A stretch of 13,279 nucleotides of DNA, from positions 1-13,279 of the forward strand of contig CAYLNK010000183.1 in NCBI GenBank assembly GCA_964384675.1, given 5' to 3'. Of this stretch, positions 12,812 through 13,279 are shown one piece after another; position 1 is the first letter of the stretch, and each line of letters begins with the position of its first letter. Source of the stretch: CAYLNK01 sp964384675 (GTDB taxonomy: Bacteria; Acidobacteriota; Thermoanaerobaculia; UBA5066). Made by a program: the position numbers and the translations under genes. The notes under the pieces are model-generated. The model saw nothing but the letters and a program-made list of their open reading frames with translations. It searched no databases and was not told the DNA's origin.

Positions 12812-13279
12812 TCACGATCTCCTGGCTGCGGAAGATAGGGCCCCTCCCGCTGCCCGTCTTGGAAGAACGCGACATCCCGCGCGTGGGTAAACCGGAGGGT
12901 GAAGTCGTGGAGCGAGGCCAGGAGCGCGATGGGGGGCTCGCCGGTGAACGCCCGGAAGTCCCGCACCAGGTGCGCCTGGTCGTAATAGCCGCAGGCGAGC
13001 GCGGCCTCGACGGTCGATTCGGGGCCCGCGTGGAGCGCCCGGAAGACCCGCTGGAACCGCTGGATCCGCGAGAAGAGCTTGGGCGGCAGCCCGACCCACC
13101 GATCGAACTGTCGCTCAAGCTGCCGGGCCCCGAGCCCGGCGCGCGCGGCCACGCGGTCGACGGGGAGAGGGGACGCGACCAGGGCCTCTGCGGCCCAGAC
13201 GACGGCGGCCGGCGCCGCTTTCGACGCGGCGACGCGCCACCCGAGGCGGTTCCGGCTGCTCCGCCATCGCTCGAGGTGC
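12808..13279 (-). CDS. AraC-family transcriptional regulator, 5' end cut off
   Basis: The frame is open to the window edge, so the start lies beyond it. About 156 residues are visible. The C-terminal double helix-turn-helix of AraC/XylS regulators is clear. The first helix pair is V-D-R-V-A-A-R-A-G-L-G-A-R-Q-L-E-R-Q-F, followed by V-G-L-P-P-K-L-F-S-R-I-Q-R-F-Q. The second is A-L-A-C-G-Y-Y-D-Q-A-H-L-V-R-D-F-R-A-F-T-G. The C-terminal D-V-A-F-F-Q-D-G resembles members whose N-terminus is a DUF6597-type sensor, but that part is outside the window. It probably regulates the operon it begins. The stop overlaps the next start by 4 bases. Confidence 0.9.
   Translation of the reverse strand, partial: HLERWRSSRNRLGWRVAASKAAPAAVVWAAEALVASPLPVDRVAARAGLGARQLERQFDRWVGLPPKLFSRIQRFQRVFRALHAGPESTVEAALACGYYDQAHLVRDFRAFTGEPPIALLASLHDFTLRFTHARDVAFFQDGQREGPYLPQPGDRE

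Overview
This is a very GC-rich window with G or C at almost every third codon position. It holds eleven protein-coding genes on both strands and no RNA genes, insertion sequences or CRISPR arrays that I can see. The likely source is Acidobacteriota or a neighbouring phylum. The main argument is the protein at 10526-12316, which has the layout of the VWFA-related family typical of Acidobacteria. The Thr-Pro-linked secreted proteins fit this, but the assignment is inference.

Layout, left to right. (1) 1-1200 is the 3' part of a secreted protein built from repeated beta-rich half-modules. It converges on a Uma2-type PD-(D/E)XK nuclease gene (1295-1921, minus), with two GC hairpins between them. 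(2) 1988-2170 is a probable small membrane protein that converges on a SAM methyltransferase gene (2178-2948, minus). (3) The methyltransferase is divergent from a DUF421/YetF-like membrane protein gene (2983-3462) across a 34-base gap that holds an inverted repeat. The DUF421 gene is followed by a secreted beta-propeller protein gene (3503-5155), whose Shine-Dalgarno sequence lies in a hairpin starting right after the DUF421 stop. (4) On the minus strand, a 1477-residue secreted multidomain protein with a zinc-protease signature (5713-10146) precedes a GNAT acetyltransferase gene (5162-5659). (5) Divergent from the large gene, a 69-residue membrane protein (10279-10488) is followed by the VWFA-related protein (10526-12316). 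(6) A truncated AraC-type regulator overlaps a DUF6265-like secreted protein gene by 4 bases (12332-13279, minus).

The unifying and least ordinary feature is a two-part extracellular module, called A and B here. It recurs in three separate proteins: as A(end)-B-A-B in 1-1200, as A-B plus a propeller in 3503-5155, and as A-B-CARDB-A-B-protease in 5713-10146. I do not recognise it as a named family. It looks like a lineage-specific surface scaffold carrying different effector domains. The other genes look like ordinary chromosomal genes rather than a defence or mobile system. No stretch over 300 bases lacks a gene.
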